Assembly (NCBI RefSeq): GCF_001536065.1
Contig: NZ_CZVW01000012.1
Span: forward strand, 1 to 60,477
Reading direction: 5' to 3'
DNA: 60,477 bases
DNA from: Candidatus Chryseopegocella kryptomonas
Lineage (GTDB): Bacteria; Bacteroidota; Ignavibacteria; Kryptoniales; Kryptoniaceae
Shown: in pieces, positions 33,559 through 42,927 of the stretch
Position numbering within the stretch: position 1 is the first letter of the stretch
How the letters are laid out: each line of letters opens with the position of its first letter
Translations under genes and position numbers: made by a program
The notes under the pieces: generated by a model
Told to the model about the DNA's origin: nothing
Databases searched by the model: none
Seen by the model: the letters and a program-made list of their open reading frames with translations, nothing else

Positions 33559-34166
33559 ACATTCTCATAGTGGATGACAATGACGAAGCAAGAAAACTTC
33601 TTGCTGAACTTCTGACGCAATCTGGATTTAACATCGTTGAAGCAGAAAACGGGAAAAAGGCGCTTGAAATTTTAAAAGATAGAAAAGATTTTGACCTCAT
33701 CATATCAGATGTTTTGATGCCTGTTATGGATGGCTTCAAATTTTGCCACGAAGTTAAAACAAATCCAGAACTTAATTTCATACCTTTTATATTCTACACG
33801 GGAAGTTATGCTTCACCCGAAGATCAAGCATTCGGGATAATGCTCGGTGCGGATGATTACATCGTTAAGCCAGTAAAATTTGAATATCTTCTTGGGAGAA
33901 TAAATGAGATAATTCAGAAAAAAAGTCCGAGAAAAATTCACCCAAGCATTGAATTTGACGAGGTCACATATTTAGCCGAATACAACGCACGACTTGTGAA
34001 TAAACTTGAAGACAAACTCATTGAACTAAATCAAGCGTATGAAGAAATAAAGAGAAAAAATGAAGAACTTGAAACGATAAACTTCATCCTGACATCGCTT
34101 AACTATTCAAAAGACATAAAACATCTTTTCAAACTGATTTCAAAACCATTTGCAAATCTTTTTTGA
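33555..34166 (+). CDS. Sensor histidine kinase, N-terminal REC part (before T6 frameshift)
   Basis: First part of a REC-GAF-PAS-HisKA-HATPase kinase. It contains a receiver domain (about 1-120) with the acidic pair DDND, the phosphorylation site in LIISDVLMPVMDG, the switch Thr in FYTGSY and Lys in YIVKPVKFEYLL. A coiled-coil linker (KLEDKLIELNQAYEEIKRKNEELE) follows. The frame ends in a TGA directly after the T6 run at 34159-34164. Removing one T continues the protein as NLFDADAVNFFIYDSK into a GAF domain. A receiver at the N-terminus suggests the kinase itself is an intermediate of a phosphorelay. Confidence 0.82.
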   Translation: MNILIVDDNDEARKLLAELLTQSGFNIVEAENGKKALEILKDRKDFDLIISDVLMPVMDGFKFCHEVKTNPELNFIPFIFYTGSYASPEDQAFGIMLGADDYIVKPVKFEYLLGRINEIIQKKSPRKIHPSIEFDEVTYLAEYNARLVNKLEDKLIELNQAYEEIKRKNEELETINFILTSLNYSKDIKHLFKLISKPFANLF

Positions 34167-35620
34167 TGCTGACGCTGTAAACTTCTTTATTTACGACAGC
34201 AAAAATGACGCATTGAATCTCGTCCATTCATTTTTGAAAACAGGTGAAAAGAACATCTTTGAAGACCACCCCATCCTCAAAAGAGGTGAAGATTTCGCAA
34301 CCGAAATTATAAACCGCAAACTTGTGATGTATCAAAATCTTTCAAGAGACAGCACGAAGATAAGAAATGAGATTTTTGAACACGATTTCAATATATTTCT
34401 TGAAATAGGTTTAAGCGTAAGAGAAAAATTCATCGGTGCAATTGAATTTGTTTACAAAACAGACGAACTTCCGATTAACGACAAAAAACTTCAAATCCTT
34501 GACACACTTTCACAGCAAATTGCAATTGAAGTTGAGAATTTCCTTTTAATTTCGGAGTTAAAAGAAGCCGAAGAAAAATATAGAACATTTATTCATCTTA
34601 CGCCCGCTGGTTTAATTGTCCTTGATGAAAATCTTAACATATTATTTGCAAGCGAGAACGCAAACAAAATTTTCAACAAAAATCTTGAAGGAAAAAACTT
34701 AGAAGAATTTATAAATTCAAGCATCGTTGAAGAAATATGTCGCAACGCATCTGTGATTGATAAAACTTTTGAAGTTGAATACAAAGGCAAACAATTTTTG
34801 ATTTCAATTTCATCAAGGTTAAATGACCCGAAACTTGGCAAATGCATTGCAATCATAAACGATATAACAGAGTTGAAGAGGTTACAAGAGGAGAAAAGAA
34901 AAATTGAAGCAAAACTTTGGCAGGAATATCGTCTTGCGGGGATTGGACGACTTGCTGGCGGAATTGCGCATAACCTCAGGAATCCACTTGCGGTTTTAAA
35001 TCTTGGGCTTCAGTCACTGAAAAGAAAAGGCGTAGAACCAGAGCAAGTTGATAGATTGCTCAAACAGGTGGAAAGAATAAATCAAATCGTTGAAAATCTT
35101 TCTCTGAAGACAAAAGAAGAAGTTGAAAAAAGCAAAAAGAGATTTGACTTAAACGAACTCATAAAAAGAGAACTTGAAACGCTTGAATTTGACCAGTTTT
35201 ATAAACATCAGGTTGAGAAAAAAATTGAACTTTGCCCGAAACCAATCGTGATTGAGGCGGTTTATTCAGATTTTTCAAACGCTATATCTCACATTTTAAG
35301 AAATGCAATTGATGCAATGATGGAGTCAGAGAAAAAAATTCTTGGCGTAAGGACATGGGAAGATGAGGAGAAAATTTACATTGAAATTTCAGATACGGGA
35401 ATTGGAATTCCAGATGACATAAAGGACAAAATTTTTGAGCCGTTTTTCACGACGAAAATTCCAGAAAACTTTACAGAGTTAAAAGGAGTTGGGCTTGGTT
35501 TGACGATAACATATCAAAATTTGAAAATTTACGGCGCAGATTTTGAAATTGATTCAAAAGTTGGGGAAGGAACAAATTTTAAAGTCATAATTCCCAAAAA
35601 AATATGTAAATGCAACTTAA
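34150..35620 (+). CDS. Sensor histidine kinase, GAF-PAS-kinase part (second frameshift at 3' end)
   Basis: Second part of the same kinase. A GAF domain (to about nt 34560) is followed by a PAS domain (YRTFIHLTPAGLIVLDENLNIL), a HisKA domain with the phospho-acceptor His in GRLAGGIAHNLRNPLAVLN (codon at 34969), and a HATPase domain with N box (LRNAIDAMM), G1 (ISDTGIGIPDD) and G2 (GVGLGLTI). The raw frame runs on without a stop into the next gene. Removing one A from the A7 run at 35596-35602 gives PKKYVNAT and a TAA at 35618-35620, two bases before the lptF ATG. The repaired kinase has 687 residues. Confidence 0.82.
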
Positions 35621-35622
35621 CA

Positions 35623-37048
35623 ATGATTTTATACAGATACATACTTCGCTCTCACATTGGACCTTTCTTCTTCTCGTTTTTTTACGCTGATATTGATTTT
35701 TCTCTTACAGTTTTTGATGAAATACATTGACCAGCTTATCGGAAAGGGGCTCGGTTTCTGGGTTATAGCTGAATTAATCGTGTTAAATCTTGCGTGGATA
35801 GTCGTTCTTGCTGTGCCGATGTCGGTTTTAGTTGCGGTTTTGATGGCTTTCGGAAGTTTATCAGCAAATAATGAGGTCACGGTGATGAAATCAAGCGGAG
35901 TAAGTTTATACAGGATGATGTTCCCTGTCCTTGTTGTTTCGTTTATAATCACGGGTCTTTTGATCATCTTCAATAACAAAGTTCTTCCAGATGCAAATCA
36001 TAGATTGAAAGTTTTAATGATTGACATACATCGCAAGAAACCAACACTAACATTAAACCCTGGCATATTCTCAACTGATATTCAAGGTTATGCAATCCTT
36101 GTCCGAAAAACATATGAACACACAAACGAATTTGAAGATGCGACAATTTACAACTACTCTGATCCAGCGAAACAAATTGTTATAACCGCAAAGCGTGGGA
36201 AAATATCTTTCACTCCAGATTACCGAAAACTCATAATGGATCTTGAAAACGGAGAAATTCACGAGCAAGATTCGGAGAATAAAAATCTTTACAGAATTGT
36301 AAAATACGAGAAATATAGAATTGTGATGGAAGTTGAGGGTTTTGGATTTGAGCGTTCTTCCGATAACGCTTTCCAAAGAGGTGATAGAGAATTAAGCGCA
36401 GGCGATATGTTAAGAATAGTTGACAGTTTGAGAAACATTCAGAGGAAAATTTATGAAAGTTTAAATTCAATTGCATCAACAAATTTTAAAAATCCGTTTG
36501 AAGGCAAAACGATAATGAGCGGTTCATTTTATCAGCCACCGCCAAAAGATTCCATAAGTGATTATGAAGCGATCATCAGCTCAACGCAAAAGATTATAAG
36601 TTTAAATTCAATTCTCAAAAATTATTTAGCACAGATTGAATATTACAATCGCTCAATTGATGCTTACATGGTTGAGGTTCACAAAAAATATGCAATTCCA
36701 TTTGCAAGTGTTGTTTTCGTTCTCGTTGGAGCACCACTTGGGATGATGGCAAGGAGAGGAAATTTCGGAGTTGCTGCGAGTTTAAGTTTGGCTTTCTTCC
36801 TTTTTTATTGGGCTTGTTTGATTGGCGGAGAAAAACTTGCAGATAGAGATATTCTTTCGCCGTTTTTGAGCATGTGGATTGCTAATTTCGTCGTCGGAGC
36901 ATTAGGAATTTATCTTACAATAAGAATGGGGAAAGAAGCGATGATAATTGATTGGTATAAATTCAAAGAAATTATGCCACAAAGAGTGAAAACATGGCTT
37001 GGTATCCCAGAGGAAGAAGAAATTTTAACGGATAGATATGCGAGGTAA
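35623..37048 (+). CDS. lptF: Lipopolysaccharide export permease LptF/LptG family (frameshift at T7)
   Basis: Inner-membrane permease of the LptBFG transporter, which extracts LPS and feeds it to the periplasmic bridge. It has six transmembrane helices (three at each end) around a periplasmic beta-jellyroll domain. Motifs include MSVLVAVLMAFGSLSANNEVTVMKSSGVSLYRMM (coupling helix) and ASVVFVLVGAPLGMM. The long open frame starts at 35657. The expected N-terminus, MILYRYILRSHIGPFFFSF, starts at the ATG at 35623 and joins after removal of one T from the T7 run at 35677-35683, giving 474 residues. It overlaps lptG by 11 bases. Confidence 0.88.
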
Positions 37049-38135
37049 AATCAAAATAATTGACATATACACGACAAAGCAATTTATCCAGATGATAATT
37101 TTCGGGCTCATTGCTTTTATACTTATCTTCATTCTCGTTGATTTGATGGAAAACCTTGACGATTTCATTGATCAGAGAGTTTCTCTTTCAGTAATTTTAA
37201 AATACTATCTTTACTTTTCACCCGAGATAATCAAATTAACACTTCCTGTTGCAGTTCTTCTTTCTTGCCTTTTCACGACTGGAAGAATGTCAAATTTAAA
37301 TGAATTGACAGCGATAAAAGTTGCTGGCGTGAGCTTGTATAGGTTTATGATGCCGTTTTTAATTGTCTCATTTATGTTAAGTTTAATTTCGGTTTACTTC
37401 AACGGCTGGGTAGTTCCGAAAACAAACAAAAAGAAGTTTAATCTTGAGAGAGTTTATATGCGAAAACATCTTGAATCGTGGGGAAAGTATAACATTTATA
37501 TTCAGGATTCATACACGAGATTGCTTTCAATTGGCTATTTTGATGACGAGCTTAACACCGCACATAGAGTTGATATACAAGACTTTGACCCGAAAGATGT
37601 GACAATTATGGTTGCAAGGTATATTGCACCTTCAATGAAGTGGGATAGTTTAAGAGACAATTGGTTACTTGTTAATTGCACTTTGCATAAATTTGATCAA
37701 AGTAGTGATTTCATTGAAAAAATTGATACTTTTAACATTGGGAGGTTAAATTTCAAGCCGATAGATATAAAACGAAAGCAAATGAAACCAGATGAGATGA
37801 ATATAGATGAGATGCGTGAATTCATAAAAGATCAGATAAGAAGTGGGAACGATCCATCACGCTGGCTTACGGATTATCATTTAAAGTTTGCTTTTCCTTT
37901 TTCAAATTTTATAGTGGTTCTATTTGGCGTGGCGTTGGCTTCAAGGAAAAAAAGAGCTGGGCTTGCGATGGAGTTTGGAATTAGTTTGTTAATTGCTTTT
38001 CTCTATTTTATCTTTATGAAAATAAGCACATCGTTTGGTTACGCAGGAATTATCCACCCGTTTATCTCAGCATGGCTTGCAAATATCGCTTTCTTAATCG
38101 CTGGAATAATTGTGATTTTAAAAGTTAGAAAATAA
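37038..38135 (+). CDS. lptG: Lipopolysaccharide export permease LptG/LptF family
   Basis: Second LptFG-type permease, 365 residues, with an intact frame. It begins IIDIYTTKQFIQMIIFGLIAFILIFIL, followed by LPVAVLLSCLFTTGRMSNLNELTAIKVAGVSLYRFMMPF, the coupling-helix region typical of the family. A periplasmic jellyroll (about 135-240) precedes three C-terminal helices (FSNFIVVLFGVALASRKKRAGLAMEFG). LptB (the ATPase) is not in the window. The start overlaps the end of lptF, which indicates translational coupling. Confidence 0.9.
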   Translation: MRGKIKIIDIYTTKQFIQMIIFGLIAFILIFILVDLMENLDDFIDQRVSLSVILKYYLYFSPEIIKLTLPVAVLLSCLFTTGRMSNLNELTAIKVAGVSLYRFMMPFLIVSFMLSLISVYFNGWVVPKTNKKKFNLERVYMRKHLESWGKYNIYIQDSYTRLLSIGYFDDELNTAHRVDIQDFDPKDVTIMVARYIAPSMKWDSLRDNWLLVNCTLHKFDQSSDFIEKIDTFNIGRLNFKPIDIKRKQMKPDEMNIDEMREFIKDQIRSGNDPSRWLTDYHLKFAFPFSNFIVVLFGVALASRKKRAGLAMEFGISLLIAFLYFIFMKISTSFGYAGIIHPFISAWLANIAFLIAGIIVILKVRK

Positions 38136-38152
38136 AATAAGGAGTTTGAAAA

Positions 38153-38537
38153 ATGGGACAACAACAGCTTTTACTTTTGGTGTTAGGAGCGATAATAGTC
38201 ACAATTGCAATTGCAGTTGCAATTAACATATTCATTTCAAGATCAGGAGCAATAGCAGAACAATATCTGAATGACACAATAAATGATTGCCTTAGAATAG
38301 GTCAGCAGGCACAAGCCTGGGCGAGAAAACCAGCAATACTTGGCGGGGGCGAGTGGTCATTTGTTGGCTTCAACCTTTCCTATATAAACTTTCCAGAATC
38401 AACAAACTACGCTAAATATCAAATACAGGTGAAAAAACAAAGACAGCATGATTGTAATCGGAAAAACGATCACCGGACAAATTGTTGAAGTTTCGGTAAC
38501 TCATCACGACATAAGCAAACCAAGAGTTACAAGATGA
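38153..38537 (+). CDS. Second MGQQQLLL pilin-like protein (frameshift at A6)
   Basis: Paralogue of the pilin-like protein at 30195. The first 13 residues differ at one or two positions (MGQQQLLLLVLGA). A helix (EQYLNDTINDCLRIGQQAQAWARKP) and the Gly turn LGGGEWSFVGFN follow. The raw frame goes out of register and ends at 38488. Removing one A from the A6 run at 38432-38437 yields QVKNKDSMIVIGKTITGQIV and a stop at 38535-38537, a natural end for a pilin-like C-terminal beta region (127 residues in all). A good GGAG site precedes the ATG, 17 bp after lptG. Its position beside LPS transport rather than pilus genes is unusual. Confidence 0.7.
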
Positions 38538-38912
38538 TCATTTAAAATTCGGGTTTTGATATACAATTTTACCACCGACAACGGTCATAAGAACTTCAAC
38601 ATCTTTAATTTTTTCACCGGGAATGTTGAATATATTTTCAGAGAGCACGACAAAGTCGGCAAATTTCCCGGGCGTTATACTTCCTTTCTCATTTTCAGCG
38701 AATTCAGCATAAGCGTTGTTAATTGTATAACATTCAACAGCTTCCTCAACCGAGATTTTTTGTTCGGGAAACCATCCCTCTGGATGTTTCCCATCAAGCG
38801 TTTGTCTTGTGACAGCTGCATAAATTCCAAGTATCGGGCTCAATGGCGCAACATTCCAGTCGCTGCCGAAACAAAGTTTAGCCCCCGTGATCAAGAAAAG
38901 GTCTAAACGCAT
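38538..38912 (-). CDS. Secreted amidohydrolase, C-terminal part (after C5 frameshift)
   Basis: Continuation of the amidohydrolase encoded just upstream on the minus strand. The frame reads KLCFGSDWNVAPLSPILGIY, with the metal-binding Asp of GSDWNV, and ends with the small beta domain ITPGKFADFVVLSENIFNIP...VVGGKIVYQNP typical of YtcJ-like enzymes. Removal of one C from the C5 run at 38882-38886 restores HGAKLCFGSDW across the junction, and the whole enzyme then has 558 residues. The stop codon lies directly against that of the convergent pilin-like gene. Confidence 0.82.
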   Translation of the reverse strand: MRLDLFLITGAKLCFGSDWNVAPLSPILGIYAAVTRQTLDGKHPEGWFPEQKISVEEAVECYTINNAYAEFAENEKGSITPGKFADFVVLSENIFNIPGEKIKDVEVLMTVVGGKIVYQNPNFK

Positions 38913-40215
38913 AACTGGTCCTGCATCTTTCTTTCCCTATTCTCTTCTCAGCCCATCTTCCATCATCAATTGCGTGATACGGCTGCATTGATGCGATGAC
39001 ATTCAAATTTTTAAATCTTGCGAAATCTTTCGGATGAATATGTTGGGCGTGTTCAATTCTAAATCTTCTGTCCCAAGATGGATTTTCACGAACAATTTTT
39101 TCAAATAAAGTCAAAACTAAACTATTTGCACTATCCCCAATTGCGTGAATTGAAAGTTGAAGTTTTGCTTTGTCAGCTTCAATTGCCCACTTTTCAAGTC
39201 GCCCATCAATTACAATGTCAGTTGCTAAACCTTTTGTGTTTGGATTTTCATCATAAGGTTCAAAGAAAAGCGCAGTCATTGAACCAAGCGAACCATCTGC
39301 AAATGCTTTTAAAGAGCCAATCCTTATGAAATCATTTCCAAATGGAACTTCAATCCCAAGTTTAGCAAGGTCTTCCCATTGTGAAATCGGCAATCGCAAG
39401 TAAACTCTTAATGTCAATTCACCTCGCTTGTAAAGTTCTTGATAAGCTCTTAAATCTTCCGTTGTCCCTATATCGTGAATTCCCGTTAAACCAAGTTTTT
39501 TTGCTTCTTCAAGCGCAAGTTTAATTGCATTTATTCTCTCTTCAAGCGTTGGTTCTGGAATAACTCGGTAGACAAGCGACATTGCCTCATCTTTTAGAAT
39601 TCCCGTAGGTTCGCCATTTTCATCACGCACGATCAAACCGCCGGGCGGATCTGGTGTTTCTCTCGTTATCCCAGCAAGTTTCAAAGCTAAACTATTTGCA
39701 AGTCCCATATGTCCGTCATATCTTGTAACAAAGACAGGAACATTTTGCGTGTATTTATCTATCCATTCTTTTCTCGGCAATTCGCCACCCCAGAGCTCAT
39801 GGTCCCAATCTCCGCCCGTTATCCATCTACCTGGATTTTTCTCAGCATATTCTTTTATCCGTTGTGCAAATTCCTCCGGAGTTTTAGCATCTCTTAAATT
39901 AACGCTCATAAGCTGAAACCCACCACTTACAAAATGAGTGTGATCATCAATGAATCCCGGCAACATCAAATGTCTTTTTAAATCAACTATCTTGGTGTTT
40001 TTCCCGGCATATTTTTTTATCTCTGAATTTGATCCGACTGCAATTATTTTATCACCCAAAACTGCAACCGCTTGTGCAACTGGCTTGCTTTTGTCAACAG
40101 TCCATATTTTCCCATTGACGAAAATTAAATCTGCTTTGGGCATCTGAGCAAGAAGAATTTGTTGGAAAAATAAAATAACTAAAATTTTGACGGAGGAAAT
40201 AGTCAACAATTTCAT
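38878..40215 (-). CDS. Secreted metal-dependent amidohydrolase, YtcJ-like, N-terminal part
   Basis: Amidohydrolase of the YtcJ/exoenzyme-regulatory group with a signal peptide (ILVILFFQQILLAQ). The beta domain KADLIFVNGKIWTVD opens the mature protein, then come the metal ligands DDHTHF, the GGDWDHELWGG loop, LSIHAIGD and FRIEHAQHIHP. The reading frame breaks at GG next to a run of five C's on the plus strand. Members of this family hydrolyse varied amides, and the substrate is unknown. It starts three bases after the restriction endonuclease stop codon, so it shares a transcript with the restriction-modification genes without obvious functional relation. Confidence 0.85.
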   Translation of the reverse strand: MKLLTISSVKILVILFFQQILLAQMPKADLIFVNGKIWTVDKSKPVAQAVAVLGDKIIAVGSNSEIKKYAGKNTKIVDLKRHLMLPGFIDDHTHFVSGGFQLMSVNLRDAKTPEEFAQRIKEYAEKNPGRWITGGDWDHELWGGELPRKEWIDKYTQNVPVFVTRYDGHMGLANSLALKLAGITRETPDPPGGLIVRDENGEPTGILKDEAMSLVYRVIPEPTLEERINAIKLALEEAKKLGLTGIHDIGTTEDLRAYQELYKRGELTLRVYLRLPISQWEDLAKLGIEVPFGNDFIRIGSLKAFADGSLGSMTALFFEPYDENPNTKGLATDIVIDGRLEKWAIEADKAKLQLSIHAIGDSANSLVLTLFEKIVRENPSWDRRFRIEHAQHIHPKDFARFKNLNVIASMQPYHAIDDGRWAEKRIGKERCRTSYAFRPFLDHGG

Positions 40216-40218
40216 ATT

Positions 40219-40851
40219 TTAACTCAAGTATTTTATTAAAATTTTGCTGTTTGATCTTTCAAGCACCGATTTTGCGATATCAAAGCTTGCGGTATGAAAA
40301 GAAGGAGAAATCTCGGATTTTACAGGTATTTCAAGATTTACTTTGTAATCTGAATTTTCATCAGAAAAAATTTTGATAGAATTCACATTGATAACTATTG
40401 CATCACCTTTATCAATTGTCCTGTCTCCCAAAAACCTAGAATCAGCATATACAATTCCAAGCCCTGAGATCAAAAATATAGTGGGCTCGTCCCAAAAAAT
40501 TTTACTTCCCTTACCAAGTTTGTTTATTAACCTTATATCTCCTTTGCCTGTGAAATTAGTTTTAATTGAAAACTTAAGTTCATTTCCCCCGTATTCAACC
40601 GCAATATCAGTTCTTTTATCTTTCTCACCCAAATGAGAAGCGTTAAAACCCAACGCTTTTAAAAGAGCAATAAAAATATATTCAATTACTCCACCAGCTA
40701 TGAACCTATTCTCGTAAATAGATGTGTCATACTCTTTTAATAAATGCTCAATAGCTTTGACAAACTCATTGACAATTTCCCGATTTTGAATTTTCATACA
40801 CTTACTTCTAAAATCTTTGAAAAAATTTCTCTCAAGTTCAAATTCTCTCAC
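40219..40851 (-). CDS. Putative type II restriction endonuclease
   Basis: Protein of 210 residues with no close named family that I recognise. It is called a restriction enzyme because its GTG start overlaps the methyltransferase stop (GTGA) and because it has a possible nuclease core: Asp82 in KRTDIAVEYGG followed by FSIKTNF, where Lys97 could be the catalytic Lys. The position usually held by Glu is Ser95, as in a minority of type II enzymes with a displaced acidic residue. The N-terminal half is helical. The recognition sequence cannot be predicted. The pair is flanked by housekeeping genes, so acquisition by transfer is likely. Confidence 0.65.
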   Translation of the reverse strand: MREFELERNFFKDFRSKCMKIQNREIVNEFVKAIEHLLKEYDTSIYENRFIAGGVIEYIFIALLKALGFNASHLGEKDKRTDIAVEYGGNELKFSIKTNFTGKGDIRLINKLGKGSKIFWDEPTIFLISGLGIVYADSRFLGDRTIDKGDAIVINVNSIKIFSDENSDYKVNLEIPVKSEISPSFHTASFDIAKSVLERSNSKILIKYLS

Positions 40852-41582
40852 CTCGTGTTAAATAAATTAATTTCCATATTTTTTAACCTTTTAAGCGCAA
40901 ATTCATAGTATTCAGGCACGATTTCAAACCCAAGATAATGTCTATTCAACGCTTTTGCCACAACTGCAACTTGCCCCGAGCCCAAAAACGGATCAAAAAC
41001 AAGATCGCCCTCATCAGATGCATATAAAATTATCTTCTTTACAATTGCCGTTGGAAGCTTGGTGGGAGTTTTAATTTTACCTGTCCAGTACTCTCTATTT
41101 ATAATCCAGACATCTTCGGGATAGTGTTCAATTTTGTTAAACTTGTAGCTTTTTTCATCCTTAACAACAAAAAGTATATGGTAGTGACTTGTTACAAACT
41201 TTCTTTGCGTAAAGACACCGAATTGATATTTCCAAATTATGTGATTTATGGTTATAAATTTTGCTTCATCAATTGCGTTCAAAATATCTTTAAGATTTGT
41301 CCATCCTGAAAAAACAAACATAGAGCCGGTTGGCTTTAAAATTCTGTATGCCTGACTTATCCAAGCAAGCGAAAATTCATAATACTTTTCTTTTGGTATT
41401 TCGTTATACCCTTCCAAAACTCTTTCCGAATCTCTATTGTAGTTATTCCTCTTTGCTTTAAAATCAATTGCAAAAGGGGGATCAGTAATTATCAAATCTA
41501 TTGAATCGGAAGGAATATCTTTCATCAAAATCAATGAATCACCACAATAGATATTGTCAATTTCAAATTTCCCAAGTTTCAT
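40848..41582 (-). CDS. DNA methyltransferase of a type II R-M system (beta class)
   Basis: Methyltransferase of 244 residues that transfers a methyl group from S-adenosylmethionine to an exocyclic amino group (N6 of adenine or N4 of cytosine). The catalytic motif IV, ITDPPFAI, is near the N-terminus, and motif I, VFDPFLGSGQVAVVAK, is near the C-terminus. This order defines the beta class. It protects host DNA from the overlapping downstream endonuclease. The target-recognition part must lie in the middle (about 60-190). No control (C) protein gene is visible. It starts 65 bp after the MacB-type permease stop. Confidence 0.85.
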   Translation of the reverse strand: MKLGKFEIDNIYCGDSLILMKDIPSDSIDLIITDPPFAIDFKAKRNNYNRDSERVLEGYNEIPKEKYYEFSLAWISQAYRILKPTGSMFVFSGWTNLKDILNAIDEAKFITINHIIWKYQFGVFTQRKFVTSHYHILFVVKDEKSYKFNKIEHYPEDVWIINREYWTGKIKTPTKLPTAIVKKIILYASDEGDLVFDPFLGSGQVAVVAKALNRHYLGFEIVPEYYEFALKRLKNMEINLFNTR

Positions 41583-41647
41583 TAAAGCGAGCTGAATTTT
41601 TTGATAAATTTAAAACATTAAAAACAAAAGGGCAATAGTTAAATCCT

Positions 41648-42868
41648 TCACTCATACCTCAACGCCTCAACGGGATTGAGGTTTGCTGCTTTTCTTGCTG
41701 GATAGAAACCGAAGAAAATTCCAACTGCAGCTGAAAACCCAAACGCAAGTATTATTGCCCCGGGAGAAATAAAGACAGGCCATCCAGCAAATTCCGAAAT
41801 TATCCGCGATATAATCACGCCGAAAATAATTCCGAAAACTCCACCAGTCACAGTTAACACAACTGCTTCAAGCAAAAACTGAAACAAAATATCTCTTTTT
41901 CTCGCCCCAACAGATACCCTTATTCCAATTTCTCTTGTTCTCTCAGTCACAGATACAAGCATTATATTCATCACACCTATGCCACCGACAATTAAAGAAA
42001 CAGATGCTATACTTCCGAGCAAAATCGTCATTATCCTTGATGTCTCCTGCGCCGTTGAAGCTATCTCAGTTTGAGTTCTAACCGTGAAATCATCCTCCTG
42101 CCAAGGTTGGATCTTGTGTTTTTCTCTTAACACCTGAGTCACCTGTTGCTGTGCGACCGGGATTAGGTTCTGGCTTACCGCAGAGACAAGGATTGAGCCG
42201 ATAAAGTAAAATCTTGACAAACGCGACATAACCGTCGTATAAGGAGCGATTATTATATCATCCTGATCCTGCCCCATCACATTCTGCCCTTTCGGTTCAA
42301 GAACTCCAACAACTCTAACAGGGACATCGCGAATTCTTATGATTTTTCCAATCGGATCTTCATCTCCAAATAGTGCGTTCTTAACAGTTTGACCTATTAC
42401 GCAAACTTTTGCACCAGCTTTTACATCCTGTTCCGTAAAATAACTTCCAGAAGAAAGACCCCAAGCTCTAATTTGGAAATAATCTGTATTCACGCCGTAA
42501 ATCCCAGTTCTCCAATTGTTGTTCCCATAAATAACTTGAGCCATAGTTCGCACAATCGGAGTTGCATAAGCAACCGCATCACACTGATTTTTTATCGCTT
42601 CAACATCTTCAATCGTCAATCTGCTTGTAAAACCTGCTTCCATCCTCACTCTTCCCGTTTGCATTTGCGCGCCAGGAAAAACAACAAGAACATTTGTCCC
42701 AAGTGATTCAATTTGCTTTTGAACCGAATACTGCGCACCTTGACCAACAGCGACCATCGCTATAACAGCTGCTACTCCGATGATGATGCCAAGAATTGTC
42801 AAAAACGAACGCATCGGATTACTTCTTATAGAATGATATGCCGAAAGAATTGTATCTTCAAGATTCAT
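41648..42868 (-). CDS. MacB-type ABC transporter permease
   Basis: Inner-membrane protein of 406 residues of the MacB/FtsX fold. Helix 1 (MRSFLTILGIIIGVAAVIAMVAVGQGA) is followed by a large periplasmic MacB-PCD domain (about 50-260) and three C-terminal helices (VSLIVGGIGVMNIMLVSVTERTREIGIRVSVGARKRDI, then two more). The ATP-binding domain present in E. coli MacB is absent, so the ATPase must be a separate protein, and no ATPase or membrane-fusion gene is adjacent. It probably handles lipoproteins, peptides or another envelope substrate. It lies 59 bp after pyrC on the same strand. Confidence 0.88.
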   Translation of the reverse strand: MNLEDTILSAYHSIRSNPMRSFLTILGIIIGVAAVIAMVAVGQGAQYSVQKQIESLGTNVLVVFPGAQMQTGRVRMEAGFTSRLTIEDVEAIKNQCDAVAYATPIVRTMAQVIYGNNNWRTGIYGVNTDYFQIRAWGLSSGSYFTEQDVKAGAKVCVIGQTVKNALFGDEDPIGKIIRIRDVPVRVVGVLEPKGQNVMGQDQDDIIIAPYTTVMSRLSRFYFIGSILVSAVSQNLIPVAQQQVTQVLREKHKIQPWQEDDFTVRTQTEIASTAQETSRIMTILLGSIASVSLIVGGIGVMNIMLVSVTERTREIGIRVSVGARKRDILFQFLLEAVVLTVTGGVFGIIFGVIISRIISEFAGWPVFISPGAIILAFGFSAAVGIFFGFYPARKAANLNPVEALRYE

Positions 42869-42927
42869 GGCTTATCTTTGTGATGCTTTGTTTTTTAAAA
42901 TTTAGATGGATTTTGCTTAAAAAAGTT

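Noticed and set aside
41648-42868. Full MacAB-TolC efflux system
   Set aside because: Only the permease is present. No ATPase, membrane-fusion or outer-membrane gene is adjacent.
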